Shown here: in pieces, positions 15,998 through 25,148 of the stretch | Position numbering within the stretch: the stretch's first letter is position 1 | Layout: every line of letters begins with the position of its first letter | Source of the DNA: Streptomyces abikoensis | Lineage (GTDB): Bacteria > Actinomycetota > Actinomycetes > Streptomycetales > Streptomycetaceae | Assembly (NCBI RefSeq): GCF_014648775.1 | Contig: NZ_BMRT01000003.1 | Span: forward strand, 62,001 to 126,000 | Length of the DNA: 64,000 bases | Reading direction: 5' to 3' | The notes under the pieces: generated by a model | What the model was told of the DNA's origin: nothing | What the model saw: the letters and a program-made list of their open reading frames with translations, nothing else | Databases searched by the model: none | Program-made: the position numbers and the translations under genes

Positions 15998-17754
15998 CAG
16001 AACTCTCCCGTACGGTCGGTGCGCACACGCTCCAGCACCAGCAGCGCCGCCGCGCACACCAGCATCAGGATCGTGCTGAGGGCCATCGCCTGCCCGTAGT
16101 TGAGTTCGCCGGGGCGCCCCAGCAGCCGGGCCACGGCCACCGGCAGGGTGGGGTTGTCGGGGCGGGCGATGAAGACGGTCGCGCCGAACTCGCCCAGCGA
16201 CACCGCGAACGCGAAGCCCGCCGCGATGCCCAGGGCCCGGCCCACCAGCGGCAGGTCCACTTCCCGCCAGGCCCGCAGCGGGGAGGCGCCGAGCACCGCG
16301 GCCGCCTCCCGCAGCCGGGTGTCCACCGCGCGCAGCACGGGCAGCACGGTGCGGACGACGAAGGGCACGCCCACCAGCGCCTGGGCCAGCGGCACCAGGA
16401 TCCACGAGGTGCGCAGGTCCAGCGGCGGCTCGTCCAGGGCGATCAGGAAGCCGAAGCCGACGGTCACGGCGGAGGTGCCCAGCGGCAGCATCAGCAGCGC
16501 GTCGAAGCCGCGGACGAGCCGGCCCTCGCGCCGGGTGAGGGCCGCCGCCGCGAGGCCGCCGACGACGACCGCGATGGCGGTGGCGGCGAGCGCGTACGTC
16601 AGCGAGTTGCCGATGGTGTCGAGCGCGGCGACGGTGAACGTGCCGCCGCCCGCGCCCGCCGAGGCGAGGGCGCGGTAGGAGGCGAGGCCGTAGCCGTCGG
16701 GCCCCTCGAAGGAGCGCAGGACGAGGACCGCGAGCGGCAGCACCACCAGCAGCGCGACGACGGCGAGGACGGACGCCAGCAGCGCCCACTGGCCGGCGCC
16801 GCGCGGGCGGCGGGCGGTGCGGGAGGCGTCCACGAGCCGCAGCGTCGCCTCACGGCGCCGTACGGTCCGGGCGTGCACGGCCAGCAGCGCGGCCACGACG
16901 ACGAACTGGAGCAGGGTGAGGACCGCGGCGGTGGGCAGGTCGAGGAGCTGCGCCGTCCGCTGGTAGATCTCCACCTCCAGCGTGGCGTAGCGGGGTCCGC
17001 CGAGGATCTGGACGACGCCGAAGGAGGTGAAGGTGAAGAGGAAGACCATGAGGGCGGCGGCGGCCACGGCGGGGCCGAGCGCGGGCAGGGTCACCCGGCG
17101 CCAGGCGGCGAGGCGGCCGGCGCCGAGGACGCGGGCCGCCTCCTCCTGGCGGGGGTCGAGCTGGGCCCACAGCCCGCCGACGGTGCGGACGACCACGGCG
17201 TAGTTGAAGAAGACGTGGGCGAGGAGGATCGCCCAGACCGTGGTGTCCAGGCGGACGCCCCACAGCTCGTCCAGCAGCCCGCCCCGGCCCACGAGCGCCA
17301 GGAACGCCGAGCCGGCGACGACGGTCGGCAGCACGAACGGGACCGTGACGACGGCTCTGAGCAGCCGTTTGCCGGGGAAGTCGAGGCGTGCGAAGACGTA
17401 GGCGCCGGGGAGGGCGAGCAGGAGGGTCAGGGCGGTGGAGGCGGCCGCCTGCCAGAGCGTGAACCACAGGACGTCGCGGATGCCCGGGTCGGTGAGCACC
17501 TCGCCCACGCGGGCGAGCTGCCACCGGCCGCCGTCCGTGAGGCCGCGGGTGACGATCGAGGCGACGGGGTAGGCGAAGAAGACGCCGAAGAAGGCGAGCG
17601 GCACGGCCATCAGGCCGAGTCGCGTCGCCGCCCGGCGGGCGCCCGGCGCCCGCTCGGCGGCCTGCCTTGCGGCGGGCGCGCCGGTCACGTCGGGCGCGCC
17701 GGCCGCCTCGGCTTCGGTTACTTCAGGACGAGCGAGGACCATTCCTTGACCCAC
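15997..17754 (-). CDS. Thiamine-type ABC transporter fused permease (ThiP-like)
   Basis: A 585-residue permease with two copies of the binding-protein-dependent permease domain, about 12 helices in all. Two EAA loops are visible: EEAARVLGAGRL in the first half and REAAAVLGASPL in the second, each followed by a W-R-x-V-x-LP segment. Fused permeases of this kind occur in ThiP and FbpB. GTG 17754 or ATG 17742 could start it; both lie inside the 3' end of the binding-protein gene, so coupling is likely. Confidence 0.84.
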   Translation of the reverse strand: MGQGMVLARPEVTEAEAAGAPDVTGAPAARQAAERAPGARRAATRLGLMAVPLAFFGVFFAYPVASIVTRGLTDGGRWQLARVGEVLTDPGIRDVLWFTLWQAAASTALTLLLALPGAYVFARLDFPGKRLLRAVVTVPFVLPTVVAGSAFLALVGRGGLLDELWGVRLDTTVWAILLAHVFFNYAVVVRTVGGLWAQLDPRQEEAARVLGAGRLAAWRRVTLPALGPAVAAAALMVFLFTFTSFGVVQILGGPRYATLEVEIYQRTAQLLDLPTAAVLTLLQFVVVAALLAVHARTVRRREATLRLVDASRTARRPRGAGQWALLASVLAVVALLVVLPLAVLVLRSFEGPDGYGLASYRALASAGAGGGTFTVAALDTIGNSLTYALAATAIAVVVGGLAAAALTRREGRLVRGFDALLMLPLGTSAVTVGFGFLIALDEPPLDLRTSWILVPLAQALVGVPFVVRTVLPVLRAVDTRLREAAAVLGASPLRAWREVDLPLVGRALGIAAGFAFAVSLGEFGATVFIARPDNPTLPVAVARLLGRPGELNYGQAMALSTILMLVCAAALLVLERVRTDRTGEF

Positions 17755-18809
17755 TGGTCGCGGTTCTTGGCGATCTTCTCCGGGGCGAGCGTCTGCGGGT
17801 CGGTGACCTGCGCGCCGTACCGGGTGAAGACCTCGGGCAGCTTGGCGTCCTGGCTGACCGGCTTGACGTACATCTGGAGGGGCATGTCCTCCTGGAACGT
17901 CCTGCTCAGCATGAAGTCGACGAGGGCCTTGCCGCCCTCGGTGTTCTTCGCGCCCTTGAGCAGGCCGGCGAATTCGGTCTGCCGGAAGCAGGTGCCGGTC
18001 GCGACGCCGATCGGGCCCTCCTTCGGCAGCGGCTTGGCGCCGACGACCTCGGCGGGCGGGCTGGAGGCGTAGGAGACGACGAGGGGCTTGTCGCCCTTGG
18101 CCTTCTTCCCGCCGGCGGAGCCGGAGAAGCGCTCGTTGTAGGCCTGCTCCCAGCCGTCGACGACCTCGACGCCGTTGGCCTTGAGCTTGGTCCAGTAATC
18201 CTTCCAGCCGTCGTCGCCGTACTTGGCGGCGGTGGCGAGCTGGAAGGCGAGGCCGGGCGAGGAGGTGGCGGCGTTCTCGGTGACAAGGAGGCCCTTGTAC
18301 TCCGGCTTGATCAGGTCGTCGAACGTCTTCGGCGGGTCCAGCTTGTGGTCGGCGAAGTACGCGCGGTCGTAGTTGACGCAGATCTCGCCGGTGTCGACGG
18401 GCGTGACGCGGTGCCCGGCCGCGTCGGCCTGGAACTCCTTGGGGACCCGGTCCAGGCCCTTGGCCTCGTAGGGGGTGAAGATGCCGTTGTCGAGGGCCCG
18501 GGAGAGCAGGGTGTTGTCGACGCCGAAGAAGACGTCGCCCTGCGGGTGGCTCTTGGAGAGGATCGCCTGGTTGACGGCCTGGCCGGCGTCGCCGCCCTTG
18601 ACGACCTTGACCTTGTAGCCGGTCTGCCGGGTGAACTCCTGGAGCACGGAGTCCGAGGCGACGAACGAGTCGTGGGAGACGAGGGTGACGGTCTTGCCGC
18701 CCGACGCCTCACCGCCCTTGTCGCCGGAGCCGCCGCAGGCGGCGAGCGCCGGAAGGCCGAGGGTGGCGACGGCCGTCGCCACGACGGCACGCCGAAGGCT
18801 GGTGTTCAT
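17718..18809 (-). CDS. Thiamine-type ABC transporter substrate-binding lipoprotein (ThiB-like)
   Basis: A 363-residue extracellular binding protein. The signal peptide ends in lipobox LAAC with Cys25, followed by a Gly/Ser/Lys-rich linker. ThiB-like features include KVVKGGDAGQAVNQAILSKSHPQGDVFFGVDNTLLSRAL and VDTGEICVNYD (key positions only: the GDVFFGVDN and DTGEICVNYD segments). It is the first gene after a TPP riboswitch, which fixes the pathway as thiamine uptake more firmly than sequence alone. The ribosome site GGGAG lies in the riboswitch 3' end. Confidence 0.87.
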   Translation of the reverse strand: MNTSLRRAVVATAVATLGLPALAACGGSGDKGGEASGGKTVTLVSHDSFVASDSVLQEFTRQTGYKVKVVKGGDAGQAVNQAILSKSHPQGDVFFGVDNTLLSRALDNGIFTPYEAKGLDRVPKEFQADAAGHRVTPVDTGEICVNYDRAYFADHKLDPPKTFDDLIKPEYKGLLVTENAATSSPGLAFQLATAAKYGDDGWKDYWTKLKANGVEVVDGWEQAYNERFSGSAGGKKAKGDKPLVVSYASSPPAEVVGAKPLPKEGPIGVATGTCFRQTEFAGLLKGAKNTEGGKALVDFMLSRTFQEDMPLQMYVKPVSQDAKLPEVFTRYGAQVTDPQTLAPEKIAKNRDQWVKEWSSLVLK

Positions 18810-18816
18810 GGTGGTG

Positions 18817-18907
18817 CTGACTCCCTACGCCGGTACTAACCGGATCAGGTCCGAGGGTCTGCGGGCCGTGCCGCACTCTCAGCGCCCTGGGCGCTCCCCT
18901 GTCGGAT
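18817..18907 (-). promoter_or_regulatory. TPP riboswitch (THI element)
   Basis: The minus strand carries the family-defining blocks in order: ACAGGGGAGC, GCTGAGAGTGCGG, the ACCCTC/GGACCTGATC core and CCGGTTAGTACCGGCGTAGGGAGTC. The last block ends about 9 nt before the ThiB start and includes its ribosome site. TPP binding would therefore hide the ribosome site and shut off translation of the importer. Confidence 0.95.
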
Positions 18908-18928
18908 TGTTCATTTGTACGAAAGGCA

Positions 18929-18971
18929 CCGTATCAGTGCCGACCGGTCTCCCCGGCCGGCACCGATACGG
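18929..18971 (-). terminator. Hairpin terminator after rlmN
   Basis: Arms 18929-18947 and 18953-18971 pair over 19 bp with two G-T style mismatches. The hairpin begins just past the rlmN stop and is followed on the minus strand by a short CTTTCGT tract. It separates rlmN from the thiamine transcript. Confidence 0.75.
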
Positions 18972-18972
18972 C

Positions 18973-20079
18973 TCAGCGCTCGGTGGCGGCCAGCTGACCG
19001 CAGGCGCCGTCGATCTCCTGGCCGCGGGTGTCCCGTACGGTCACGGGCACGCCGTGGGCGGCGATGGCCTGGACGAAGGCGCGCTCGTCCTCCGGACGGG
19101 ACGCCGTCCACTTGGAGCCGGGGGTGGGGTTGAGCGGGATCAGGTTGACGTGCACCCGCTTGCCCTTGAGGAGCCGGCCGAGCAGGTCGCCGCGCCAGGC
19201 CTGGTCGTTGATGTCGCGGATCAGGGCGTACTCGATGGAGATCCGGCGGCCGGACTTCTCCGCGTACTCCCAGGCGGCGTCGAGGACCTCACGGACCTTC
19301 CAGCGGGTGTTGACCGGCACCAGGGTGTCGCGCAGCTCGTCGTCGGGCGCGTGGAGCGAGACCGCGAGACGGCACTTGAAGCCCTCGTCGGCGAACCGGT
19401 GCATGGCCGGGACCAGGCCGACCGTGGAGACGGTGATGCCGCGCTGGGACAGGCCCAGGCCGTCCGGCTCGGGGTCGGTCAGCCGGCGGATGGCGCCGAC
19501 GACGCGCTTGTAGTTGGCCAGCGGCTCGCCCATGCCCATGAAGACGATGTTGGACAGCCGCGCCGGACCGCCGGGCACCTCGCCGTCGCGCAGGGCGCGC
19601 ATGCCGTCGACGATCTGGTGGACGATCTCGGCGGTGGACAGGTTGCGGTCCAGCCCGGCCTGGCCGGTGGCGCAGAACGGGCAGTTCATGCCGCAGCCCG
19701 CCTGGGAGCTGATGCACATGGTGACCCGGTCCGGGTAGCGCATCAGGACGGACTCGACGAGCTTGCCGTCGTGGAGCCGCCAGAGGGTCTTGCGGGTGGT
19801 GTCGTCGTCGCACGAGATGTGCCGCACCACGCTCATCAGGTCCGGCAGCAGCTCACCGGCGAGCTTCTCGCGGGCCGCCGCCGGGATGTCCGTCCACTGC
19901 GCCGGGTCGTGGGCGTAGCGGGCGAAGTAGTGCTGGGACAGCTGCTTGGCGCGGAACGGCTTCTCGCCGATCGCGGCGACGGCCTCGCGGCGCTCGGCGG
20001 GGCTGAGGTCGGCGAGGTGCCGCGGGGGCAGCTTGGCTCCGCGGGGGGCGACGAAAGTGAGTTCTCCGGGTGCAGGCAT
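18973..20079 (-). CDS. rlmN: Dual-specificity 23S rRNA/tRNA adenine-C2 methyltransferase
   Basis: A 368-residue radical-SAM enzyme that methylates C2 of A2503 in 23S rRNA and A37 of some tRNAs. The iron-sulfur motif C129-x3-C133-x2-C136 (CGMNCPFC) is intact. The two mechanistic cysteines also match: Cys122 in MCISSQ and Cys360 in GACGQL. The GMGEPLANY segment supports SAM binding. Length is normal. Confidence 0.95.
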   Translation of the reverse strand: MPAPGELTFVAPRGAKLPPRHLADLSPAERREAVAAIGEKPFRAKQLSQHYFARYAHDPAQWTDIPAAAREKLAGELLPDLMSVVRHISCDDDTTRKTLWRLHDGKLVESVLMRYPDRVTMCISSQAGCGMNCPFCATGQAGLDRNLSTAEIVHQIVDGMRALRDGEVPGGPARLSNIVFMGMGEPLANYKRVVGAIRRLTDPEPDGLGLSQRGITVSTVGLVPAMHRFADEGFKCRLAVSLHAPDDELRDTLVPVNTRWKVREVLDAAWEYAEKSGRRISIEYALIRDINDQAWRGDLLGRLLKGKRVHVNLIPLNPTPGSKWTASRPEDERAFVQAIAAHGVPVTVRDTRGQEIDGACGQLAATER

Positions 20080-20187
20080 GGTCCCACCAGTGTCGCAGAC
20101 ATACGGAGGGGGCCCGCCGTCCTGTGGACGACGGACCCCTCACGTATCGAACACCTTCCGAAAAGCCCAGGTCAGGGCCGTTCGGCA

Positions 20188-21297
20188 TCAGGAGCCGACG
20201 AAGGCCACCATCAGCAGCCACACCACCGGCGCGGTCGGCAGGAGCGAGTCCAGCCGGTCCATGATGCCGCCGTGGCCGGGGAGCAGGGCGCCCATGTCCT
20301 TGATCCCCAGATCCCGCTTGATCATGGATTCGCCGAGATCGCCGAGCGTGGCGCTGACCGCCACCGCGAGGCCCAGCAGCAGGCCCTGCCACCACACCCC
20401 GTCGTCGATCAGCAGCTGCATGCACAGCGCGCCCGCCACCATCGCGAACAGCACCGCGCCGATCAGGCCCTCGCGGGTCTTGCCGGGGCTGATGCGCGGC
20501 GCGAGCTTGTGCCGGCCGAACCGCCAGCCCACCGCGTACGCCCCGGTGTCGCTGACGACCGTCAGGATCAGGAACGTCAGCACCCGCCAGGCGCCGTCGT
20601 CGGCGGCCAGCATCAGCGCCACGAACGTGGCGAGGAAGGGCACGTAGAACGCCGCGAAGATGCCGGCCGTGACGTCCTTGAGGTAGTCGTCCGGCGGCTC
20701 CGTCATCCGCCAGACGAGCACGGCGAGCGCGGTGAAGGCCATGGCCACCCACGCGCCCTCGGCGCCGTTGACGTAACCGGCGACGGTCATGGCGGCGCCG
20801 CCGATGGCCAGCGGCACCAAGGGGGCCTTGATGTTCTTCCGCTCGGCGAGGCGGGAGGTCAGCTCCCACAGCCCGACCACCACGGCGATCACGATCACGC
20901 CGAGGAAGACGGGCTTGTAGACGAACAGGGAGGCGAGGATCACCGCACCGAGGCCGACCCCCACCCCTATCGCGGCACGCAGATCGCGACCCGCGCTCTT
21001 CTTCGCCGGAGGCCCCTGTGGGGCGGCGGGCTCCTGCGGCCGGATGTCGGGCTCCTGTTCATCGCGGAACAGGGGGCCACCGATGTGGGCGGCCCCCTGG
21101 TCACGGTCGGCTCCGTCGTCCTGGTATCCGCCTGATCCGGGCACAATGGGCATGGGCCGAGTCTGCGCCGCGTCGCCCGCGACGTGCAGAGGACCCGCCG
21201 AGAGGGGCACCTCCCGGCCGTAGCCGGGGCTGGTTCCCTGGCCGGTGGACCCCCAGTGACCGGCGTGCGGCGGGGCTCCCCAGGATGCGTCGTTCAT
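20188..21297 (-). CDS. cdsA: Phosphatidate cytidylyltransferase
   Basis: A 369-residue integral membrane enzyme making CDP-diacylglycerol for phospholipid synthesis. After a polar N-terminal tail of about 105 residues there are about eight helices. The C-terminal signature SMIKRDLGIKDMGALLPGHGG...MDRLDS carries the metal-binding aspartates, and SDTGAYAVGWRFGRHKLAPRISPGK (SDTGAY and SPGKTREG) precedes it. The ATG overlaps the frr stop (TGATG). The frr-cdsA pairing is a widespread bacterial arrangement. Confidence 0.93.
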   Translation of the reverse strand: MNDASWGAPPHAGHWGSTGQGTSPGYGREVPLSAGPLHVAGDAAQTRPMPIVPGSGGYQDDGADRDQGAAHIGGPLFRDEQEPDIRPQEPAAPQGPPAKKSAGRDLRAAIGVGVGLGAVILASLFVYKPVFLGVIVIAVVVGLWELTSRLAERKNIKAPLVPLAIGGAAMTVAGYVNGAEGAWVAMAFTALAVLVWRMTEPPDDYLKDVTAGIFAAFYVPFLATFVALMLAADDGAWRVLTFLILTVVSDTGAYAVGWRFGRHKLAPRISPGKTREGLIGAVLFAMVAGALCMQLLIDDGVWWQGLLLGLAVAVSATLGDLGESMIKRDLGIKDMGALLPGHGGIMDRLDSLLPTAPVVWLLMVAFVGS

Positions 21298-21857
21298 CAG
21301 ACCTCGAGCAGCTCGGCTTCCTTGTGCTTGAGCAGCTCGTCCACCTGCGCGACGTACTTCGCGGTGGTGTCGTCGAGCTCCTTCTCCGCGCGGCGCACGT
21401 CGTCCTCGCCGGATTCCTTGTCCTTGACCAGCTTGTCCAGGGAGTCCTTGGCCTTGCGGCGGATGGAACGGATCGAGACCTTGGCGTCCTCCGCCTTGGT
21501 CTTGGCGACCTTGACGAACTCGCGGCGGCGCTGCTCGGTCAGCTCGGGGAAGTTCACGCGGATGATGCTGCCGTCGTTGCTCGGGTTGACGCCCAGGTCC
21601 GAGTCGCGGATGGCCTGCTCGATGTTGCGCAGCGCGCTCTTGTCGAACGGGGTGACCACGGCCATGCGCGGCTCGGGCACCGAGAACGACGCCAGCTGAT
21701 TGATGGGCGTCAGCGCGCCGTAGTAGTCGGCCACGATCTTGTTGAACATCGCCGGGTGCGCACGCCCGGTGCGGATCGCCGCGAAGTCCTCCTTGGCGAC
21801 CACAACGGCCTTCTCCATCTTCTCCTCGGCCTCGAGGAGGATCTCTTCGATCACCAC
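21297..21857 (-). CDS. frr: Ribosome recycling factor
   Basis: A 186-residue factor that, with EF-G, splits post-termination ribosomes. Diagnostic segments: [34 protein letters not shown] and [17 protein letters not shown] 21857 and GTG 21854 are adjacent; CAGGAGC lies 4-7 nt upstream and slightly favours the second. It is followed directly by cdsA. Confidence 0.95.
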   Translation of the reverse strand: MVIEEILLEAEEKMEKAVVVAKEDFAAIRTGRAHPAMFNKIVADYYGALTPINQLASFSVPEPRMAVVTPFDKSALRNIEQAIRDSDLGVNPSNDGSIIRVNFPELTEQRRREFVKVAKTKAEDAKVSIRSIRRKAKDSLDKLVKDKESGEDDVRRAEKELDDTTAKYVAQVDELLKHKEAELLEV

Positions 21858-21990
21858 TTGCTCCTGGTGTTATCAGTAAGCAGAGCCTCGCCCCTGCGCG
21901 CGTCTTCTCCTGCACGGTGTCCGACCGGCAGGCAGTTGTCCATCCCCGTGCCGAGGTCTTCCCCCGGCGCGGTGTTGCCGTCCGTCGCGG

Positions 21991-22014
21991 GGGCGGCCGA
22001 TTCCTCGGCCGCCC
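21991..22014 (-). terminator. Hairpin between pyrH and frr
   Basis: Perfect 10-bp arms (GGGCGGCCGA, 21991-22000; 22005-22014) with a TTCC loop lie 26 bp after pyrH and 134 bp before frr, in the same transcription direction. Likely an attenuator or processing site. Confidence 0.5.
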
Positions 22015-22039
22015 GGCGCGGGCGGCGTAACGGGCCTTG

Positions 22040-22819
22040 TCAGTCCCGAGTGCCCTGGTCGCTCACGAGCGTGCCGATCTTCTCACCCTTGACCGCACGG
22101 GCGATGTTGCCCGCCGCGAGCAGCTCGAAGACGAGGATCGGCAGCTTGTTGTCCATGCACAGGCTGATCGCGGTGGCGTCGGCGACCTTGAGGCCGCGGG
22201 CCAGCACCTCGCCGTACTCGAGGGCGTCGAACTTCACCGCGTCGGGGTTCTTCTTGGGGTCGGAGTCGTAGACCCCGTCGACGCCGTTCTTGCCCATGAG
22301 GATCGCCTCGGCGTGGATCTCCAGGGCGCGCTGGGCGGCGGTGGTGTCGGTGGAGAAGTAGGGCATGCCCATACCCGCGCCGAAGATCACGACGCGGCCC
22401 TTCTCCAGGTGGCGCACGGCGCGCAGCGGGATGAACGGCTCGGCGACCTGGCCCATGGTGATACCGGTCTGGACCCGGGTCTCGACGCCTTCCTTGGCCA
22501 GGAAGTCCTGGAGGGCGAGGCTGTTCATCACGGTGCCGAGCATGCCCATGTAGTCCGAGCGGGCGCGGTCCATGCCGCGCTGCTGGAGCTCGGCGCCGCG
22601 GAAGAAGTTCCCGCCGCCGATGACCACGGCGATCTCGTAGCCCTCGCGGACCACGGCCGCGATCTCGCGGGCGATGGCGTGCACGACATCGGGGTCGACG
22701 CCGAGTCCACCGCCGCCGGCGAAGGCCTCACCTGACAGTTTCAGCAGGAACCGACGGCGTTTGCCCTGGTCGGTGCCGGTGTCACCGGCGGCCTGCGTGG
22801 CGTCCGCGCCCTGATTCAT
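22040..22819 (-). CDS. pyrH: UMP kinase
   Basis: A 259-residue hexameric UMP kinase of the amino-acid kinase fold, converting UMP to UDP. Signatures: [39 protein letters not shown] and the uridine-binding [16 protein letters not shown] loop ([10 protein letters not shown]). ATG 22819 is chosen for its GAGGAG site; the longer in-frame start at 22840 adds only a few residues. On the minus strand TAGGGT at 22946-22941 may be a -10 box, with no clear -35. Confidence 0.95.
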   Translation of the reverse strand: MNQGADATQAAGDTGTDQGKRRRFLLKLSGEAFAGGGGLGVDPDVVHAIAREIAAVVREGYEIAVVIGGGNFFRGAELQQRGMDRARSDYMGMLGTVMNSLALQDFLAKEGVETRVQTGITMGQVAEPFIPLRAVRHLEKGRVVIFGAGMGMPYFSTDTTAAQRALEIHAEAILMGKNGVDGVYDSDPKKNPDAVKFDALEYGEVLARGLKVADATAISLCMDNKLPILVFELLAAGNIARAVKGEKIGTLVSDQGTRD

Positions 22820-22844
22820 TGGAGTTCTCCTCGTGCACATACGA

Positions 22845-22898
22845 AGAAGGCCACTGCCGGATGGATCCTTTCGGTTCCCTCTGCGGCAATGGCCTCCT
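22845..22898 (-). terminator. Hairpin between tsf and pyrH
   Basis: GGCCACTGCCG (22849-22859) pairs with CGGCAATGGCC (22884-22894) with one G-U. Flanking bases extend the stem. It lies in the pyrH leader, 26-80 bp before its start, and may limit read-through from rpsB-tsf. Confidence 0.55.
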
Positions 22899-22981
22899 CG
22901 TCACATCAGCGGCCGGCCGGTGAGCGGCCGACTGCGTACGACCCTAGCGGGTCGCGGGTCATTCGCTGCCCTGCGGGCGGC

Positions 22982-23818
22982 TCAGGCGCCGACGCGGATG
23001 CGGGCGAAGCGCTTCAGCGTGACGCCGGCCTCGTCCAGGATCTTCTGGACGGTCTTCTTGTTGTCCTTGGCGAAGGGCTGGTCCAGCAGGACCTGCTCCT
23101 TGAAGAAGCCGGTGACGCGACCCTCGACGATCTTCGGCAGGGCGGCCTCGGGCTTGCCCTCCTCGCGAGCGGTGGCCTCGGCGACGCGACGCTCGTTCTC
23201 CACGACCTCGGCCGGGATGGCGTCACGGTTGAGGAACTTCGGCGCGAAGGCGGCGATGTGCTGCGCGACGTCCTTGGCGACCTCGGCGTTGTCCTTGTCC
23301 AGCTCGACCAGGACACCGACCTGCGGGGGCAGGTCAGCGGCGGTGCGGTGCATGTAGGCGTAGACCTTGCCGTCGGCGAAGTGCGCGAAGCGGTCCACGA
23401 CGATCTTCTCGCCGAGGGTGGCGTTGGCCTCGTCCACGAACGCCTGGACGGTCTTGCCGGCCTCGATCTCGGAGGCCATGAGGGCCTCGACGTCGGCCGG
23501 GGCGGCCTTGGCGATGTGGGCGGCCAGGGCGTCGGCGACGGTGATGAACTTCTCGCCCTTGGCGACGAAGTCCGTCTCGCACTTCAGCTCGACGATGACA
23601 CCGGAGGTGTTGTCCTCGGCGATGAGGGAGGCGACGGCGCCGTTCTCGGTGGTGCGGCTCTCGCGCTTGGCCACACCCTTCAGGCCCTTGACGCGGACGA
23701 TCTCGACGGCCTTCTCGAGGTTGCCCTCGGCCTCGTCGAGCGCCTTCTTGCAGTCCATCATGCCGGCGCCGGTCTGCTCACGGAGCTTCTTGACGTCAGC
23801 GGCGGTGTAGTTCGCCAT
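22982..23818 (-). CDS. tsf: Translation elongation factor Ts
   Basis: A 278-residue guanine-nucleotide exchange factor for EF-Tu. The N-terminal UBA-like region reads VKKLREQTGAGMMDCKKAL (TGAGMMDCKKAL motif), followed by core sequence containing CETDFVAK. The start has AAGGA 7-8 nt upstream. It is co-directional with rpsB and separated from it by 173 bp holding two hairpins. Confidence 0.96.
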   Translation of the reverse strand: MANYTAADVKKLREQTGAGMMDCKKALDEAEGNLEKAVEIVRVKGLKGVAKRESRTTENGAVASLIAEDNTSGVIVELKCETDFVAKGEKFITVADALAAHIAKAAPADVEALMASEIEAGKTVQAFVDEANATLGEKIVVDRFAHFADGKVYAYMHRTAADLPPQVGVLVELDKDNAEVAKDVAQHIAAFAPKFLNRDAIPAEVVENERRVAEATAREEGKPEAALPKIVEGRVTGFFKEQVLLDQPFAKDNKKTVQKILDEAGVTLKRFARIRVGA

Positions 23819-23898
23819 CCTTCAATCCTTCTCGTCACTGCGCCCCGCCGTGCCACCCGGGCATCCGGCAGGGCTGGTCCGTCTTGAGGTCACCACAC

Positions 23899-23978
23899 CT
23901 GTCGGCTCCCGTCCCGCTGACGGGGTCCGACAGTGGATCCGCCGGGCGACGGCGGGGGCACCGGGCCCCCGCCGTCGT
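23899..23978 (-). terminator. Two hairpins between rpsB and tsf
   Basis: A 14-bp stem (23946-23959 with 23965-23978, one terminal G-U, ACCGG loop) lies 14 bp after rpsB. A second inverted pair (TGTCGG near 23899 with CCGACA near 23931) lies nearer tsf. They would act as an attenuator lowering tsf relative to S2. Confidence 0.6.
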
Positions 23979-23991
23979 CCGGTACGGGGCG

Positions 23992-24834
23992 TCAGGCCTG
24001 CTCGGCGTCCGCGGCCGGCTTCTCAGCCTCGGCCTCGGCGGCCGGAGCCTCGTCCTTCTTGTCGCCCTCGAGCAGGTCGCGCTCCCACTCGGCCAGCGGC
24101 TCGCCGGCGGCCTTGTCGGCCTTCACGTCACCGGTGGCGGCACCGGAACGGGCGATGAGGCCCTCGGCGACGGCGTCGGCGATCACGCGGGTGAGCAGGG
24201 TGACGGAGCGGATGGCGTCGTCGTTGCCCGGGATCTTGTAGTCGACCTCGTCGGGGTCGCAGTTGGTGTCGAGGATGGCGACGACCGGGATGCGGAGCTT
24301 GCGCGCCTCACCGACGGCGATGTGCTCCTTCTTGGTGTCCACGACCCAGACGGCGCTCGGCACCTTCTGCATCTCGCGGATACCACCGAGGGTCTTCTCC
24401 AGCTTGGCCTTCTCGCGGGAGAGGACCAGGAGCTCCTTCTTGGTGAGGCCGGAGGCGGCCACGTCCTCGAAGTCGATGAGCTCGAGCTCCTTCAGGCGCT
24501 GGAGGCGCTTGTAGACGGTCGAGAAGTTGGTGAGCATGCCGCCCAGCCAGCGCTGGTTGACGTAGGGCATGCCGACGCGCGTCGCCTGCTCGGCGATGGC
24601 CTCCTGGGCCTGCTTCTTCGTACCGACGAACATGATGGAACCGCCGTGCGCGACGGTCTCCTTCACGAACTCGTAGGCGCGGTCGATGTACGACAGCGAC
24701 TGGAGCAGGTCGATGATGTAGATGCCGTTGCGCTCCGTGAAGATGAAACGCTTCATCTTCGGGTTCCAACGACGGGTCTGGTGACCGAAGTGGACGCCGC
24801 TCTCCAGCAGCTCCCGCATCGTGACGACGGCCAT
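23992..24834 (-). CDS. rpsB: 30S ribosomal protein S2
   Basis: A 280-residue S2 protein. Conserved stretches include [19 protein letters not shown] ([11 protein letters not shown]), [16 protein letters not shown] and [12 protein letters not shown]. The C-terminal 30 residues are an acidic Ala/Glu/Lys tail, common in actinobacteria. ATG 24834 has AGGAG 8 nt upstream, so the longer start at 24864 is not used. First gene of rpsB-tsf-pyrH-frr-cdsA. Confidence 0.96.
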   Translation of the reverse strand: MAVVTMRELLESGVHFGHQTRRWNPKMKRFIFTERNGIYIIDLLQSLSYIDRAYEFVKETVAHGGSIMFVGTKKQAQEAIAEQATRVGMPYVNQRWLGGMLTNFSTVYKRLQRLKELELIDFEDVAASGLTKKELLVLSREKAKLEKTLGGIREMQKVPSAVWVVDTKKEHIAVGEARKLRIPVVAILDTNCDPDEVDYKIPGNDDAIRSVTLLTRVIADAVAEGLIARSGAATGDVKADKAAGEPLAEWERDLLEGDKKDEAPAAEAEAEKPAADAEQA

Positions 24835-25148
24835 GGCCGCGCTCCTTGAAATACTCGGTTCCACGACGGCCGGGCGGCCGCCGCTCCTGACGCCCCGACG
24901 CGCCTGCCGCGAACGAATCCCTTGCGAGGAGCCGTTTCACGGACCGAGAGACACGGCCACCGTGCTGCCCGAGAGGGTCTGACGCGTCAGTGGCGGGGCG
25001 TGCGAAGTCGACCCGGTGACCCGGATCGCCATGAGAAGTGTACGGGACCGGAGAACCCCCGGGTGACGGCGTTGTCCACAACCCACGAGTAGTCCACAGA
25101 TCCGGATCAAGATCCCCACGATTCACCGGCCCCGGCCATGGTTACTCC
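24835..25148. other. Divergent intergenic region with DnaA-like boxes
   Basis: This 314-bp gap separates rpsB (minus) from the M23 gene (plus). TTGTCCACA (25072-25080) matches the Streptomyces DnaA-box consensus as I recall it; TAGTCCACA (25090-25098) is a weaker copy 18 bp on, in the same orientation. A perfect 12-bp palindrome CTGACGCGTCAG lies at 24979-24990. No gene is visible. Confidence 0.5.
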
